From the NCBI GenBank assembly GCA_937914895.1, contig CALGIL010000146.1:1-6039 (forward strand): 6,039 bases of DNA, read 5' to 3'. The position numbers and the translations under genes were made by a program. Origin of the DNA: an uncultured Angelakisella sp. (GTDB lineage: Bacteria > Bacillota > Clostridia > Oscillospirales > Ruminococcaceae). Below the pieces are notes generated by a model that was not told the DNA's origin, made no database searches, and worked only from the letters and a program-made list of their open reading frames with translations. Position 1 is the stretch's first letter, and each line of letters begins with the position of its first letter. Below, piece after piece: positions 5,915 through 6,039 of the stretch.

Positions 5915-6039
5915 ACAAAAGCCACTCGCCAGGCAGCCAAACCGCTTATTGCGGGGTGGACTTCGTCGATGGAGACTCGGTGGATGACCTTGCCCAAAAG
6001 CTGGAGCAAGCCATGTCCCAGCTAGCCTCCTGTGATGGC
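5908..6039 (+). pseudogene. Second PTS mannose-family IIA-like sequence, N-terminally truncated, runs off the window
   Basis: This frame is open from 5896 to the right edge. From about 5935 it encodes SQTAYCGVDFVDGDSVDD followed by LAQKLEQAMSQLASCDG. This lines up with residues 30-54 of the complete IIA upstream (CAVEFLPEDSSQDYRAKLT, then QAMDRL), with 12 of 25 positions identical by eye, starting from the shared Cys. It is the part of IIA that precedes the DLxGGTPF motif. The first 28 or so residues, including the TGHG phosphorylation histidine, are absent: a full IIA would have to start near 5863, and that space is filled by the inverted repeat. No GHG-type motif occurs in any + strand frame between the aldolase stop and 5941. 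A TTG at 5908 with AAAAGG seven bases upstream could give a short start, so a translated protein without the active His is possible. Remnant is the more likely reading. The 3' end is not visible. Confidence 0.55.

Noticed and set aside
4680..5918. A 412-residue open frame on the minus strand across IIA and the aldolase gene
   Set aside because: It is antisense to two genes with complete family motifs, its product is rich in Pro, Arg, Gly and His as expected of a GC-rich shadow frame, and no domain is recognisable.
1..6039. CRISPR array, tRNA, rRNA or transposase
   Set aside because: No regularly spaced repeats, no tRNA cloverleaf or rRNA stretch, and no transposase-like frame on either strand.

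Overview
The window reads as part of a carbohydrate-utilisation locus from a fairly GC-rich Firmicute, most likely a gut Clostridia relative (Oscillospiraceae-like). This is inferred from strong AGGAGG-type Shine-Dalgarno sites, frequent GTG/TTG starts, tight gene packing and a mannose-family PTS with separate IIA, IIB, IIC and IID genes. No 16S or other marker is present, so the taxonomy is only a guess.

Layout, all on the + strand: (1) the C-terminal effector domain of a DeoR-family regulator, cut by the left edge (1-510); (2) a 112-nt gap, then an SIS-domain sugar-phosphate enzyme (623-1660); (3) PTS IIB (1679-2143), IIC (2158-2940) and IID (2927-3724); (4) an AgaI/NagB-type amino-sugar-phosphate deaminase (3741-4463); (5) PTS IIA (4472-4891); (6) a 61-nt gap holding a 14-bp hairpin; (7) a class II tagatose/fructose-bisphosphate aldolase of the KbaY/GatY type (4953-5798); (8) an intergenic stretch with a long near-perfect inverted repeat (5865-5914); (9) at the right edge, a frame whose product resembles the middle of a second mannose-family PTS IIA but lacks its N-terminal phosphorylation site.

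The genes fit an Aga-type (galactosamine / N-acetylgalactosamine) pathway. The IIA-IIB-IIC-IID complex would import and phosphorylate an amino sugar. One or both of the SIS and AgaI-like proteins would deaminate and isomerise the sugar phosphate to a ketohexose-6-phosphate. After a kinase step not encoded here, the aldolase would cleave the 1,6-bisphosphate to triose phosphates. The DeoR protein is the natural local regulator. No N-acetyl-sugar-6-phosphate deacetylase and no tagatose-6-phosphate kinase lies in the window, so the substrate is inferred, not shown. The SIS protein is not a textbook AgaS, and a glycated-amine (deglycase) substrate remains possible.

Most of this is a recognisable catabolic operon rather than a new system. 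The points most worth a second look are the truncated second IIA next to the long inverted repeat, the hairpin in front of the aldolase gene, and the pairing of two candidate deaminases, one with an Asn in place of a NagB catalytic Asp.
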